A stretch of 33,177 nt of DNA from Ktedonobacteria bacterium. GTDB taxonomy: Bacteria; Chloroflexota; Ktedonobacteria; Ktedonobacterales; JACDGC01. Below are positions 33,176 through 33,177 of the stretch, one piece after another. Positions within the stretch are counted from its first letter, which is position 1; each line of letters opens with the position of its first letter. The notes beneath the pieces were generated by a model. It made no database searches. It worked only from the letters and a program-made list of their open reading frames with translations, and had not been told where the DNA came from. The position numbers were made by a program, and so were the translations under genes. The stretch spans positions 66,538 to 99,714 of the forward strand of contig DAIDHM010000123.1 of NCBI GenBank assembly GCA_027459705.1, written 5' to 3'.

Positions 33176-33177
33176 AT

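Noticed and set aside
1-33177. tRNA, rRNA, CRISPR array, transposase or phage genes
   Set aside because: No cloverleaf with a T-loop GTTCRANNC, no regularly spaced repeats and no transposase or phage motifs were seen on reading both strands.

Overview
This window looks like a stretch of bacterial chromosome with moderately high GC. It carries about 26 genes on both strands, mostly housekeeping and accessory metabolism, with several GTG starts. I see no phage, insertion sequence, CRISPR array, tRNA or rRNA. My best guess is a member of the Chloroflexota. That rests on the gene mix (a bacterial queuosine-salvage DUF2419/Qng1 protein, a CoxG-like SRPBCC protein, a DnaQ-DinG fusion and a PYROXD2-type FAD oxidoreductase) and was not tested by any search.

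Layout from left to right. At 3-533 is the 3' end of a cytochrome P450, followed by a 528-base gap holding a hairpin and a possible decayed reverse-strand gene, then an EamA-type transporter (1062-2069). On the minus strand come nicotinate phosphoribosyltransferase (2223-3638), an MFS exporter (3742-5037) and a degenerate receiver-domain protein (5193-5702). On the plus strand follow a membrane protein, an OmpR-family response regulator with no adjacent kinase, a membrane-anchored TlpA-type thioredoxin and an APC amino-acid permease (6061-10530). Next is a 933-residue DnaQ-DinG fusion (10733-13534), then thiL and a PhoU-like gene (13746-15460), which converge on a DUF402 gene (15457-15924).

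From 16092 a well-formed promoter drives two secreted or anchored surface proteins with near-identical membrane anchors. They are followed by a beta-propeller-like protein, a CoxG/SRPBCC protein, an FAD monooxygenase (minus), a frameshifted chromate transporter gene chrA (minus), aroD, UDP-glucose dehydrogenase (minus), a queuosine salvage enzyme (minus), a glutaredoxin-marC pair, a small unknown protein, an alpha/beta hydrolase, an SCP2 protein, an M50 membrane protease and a PYROXD2/CrtI-like oxidoreductase (minus).

The most notable observation is the DnaQ-DinG fusion. Its DEDDh exonuclease residues are all present, but the helicase part has lost Walker A, the DEAH box, one Fe-S cysteine and the motif VI arginines. 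It reads as a nuclease carrying a dead helicase scaffold. Other points of interest are the paired surface proteins, the single-base frameshift in chrA, the pseudo-receiver protein, and several long perfect hairpins at gene ends that lack T-tracts.
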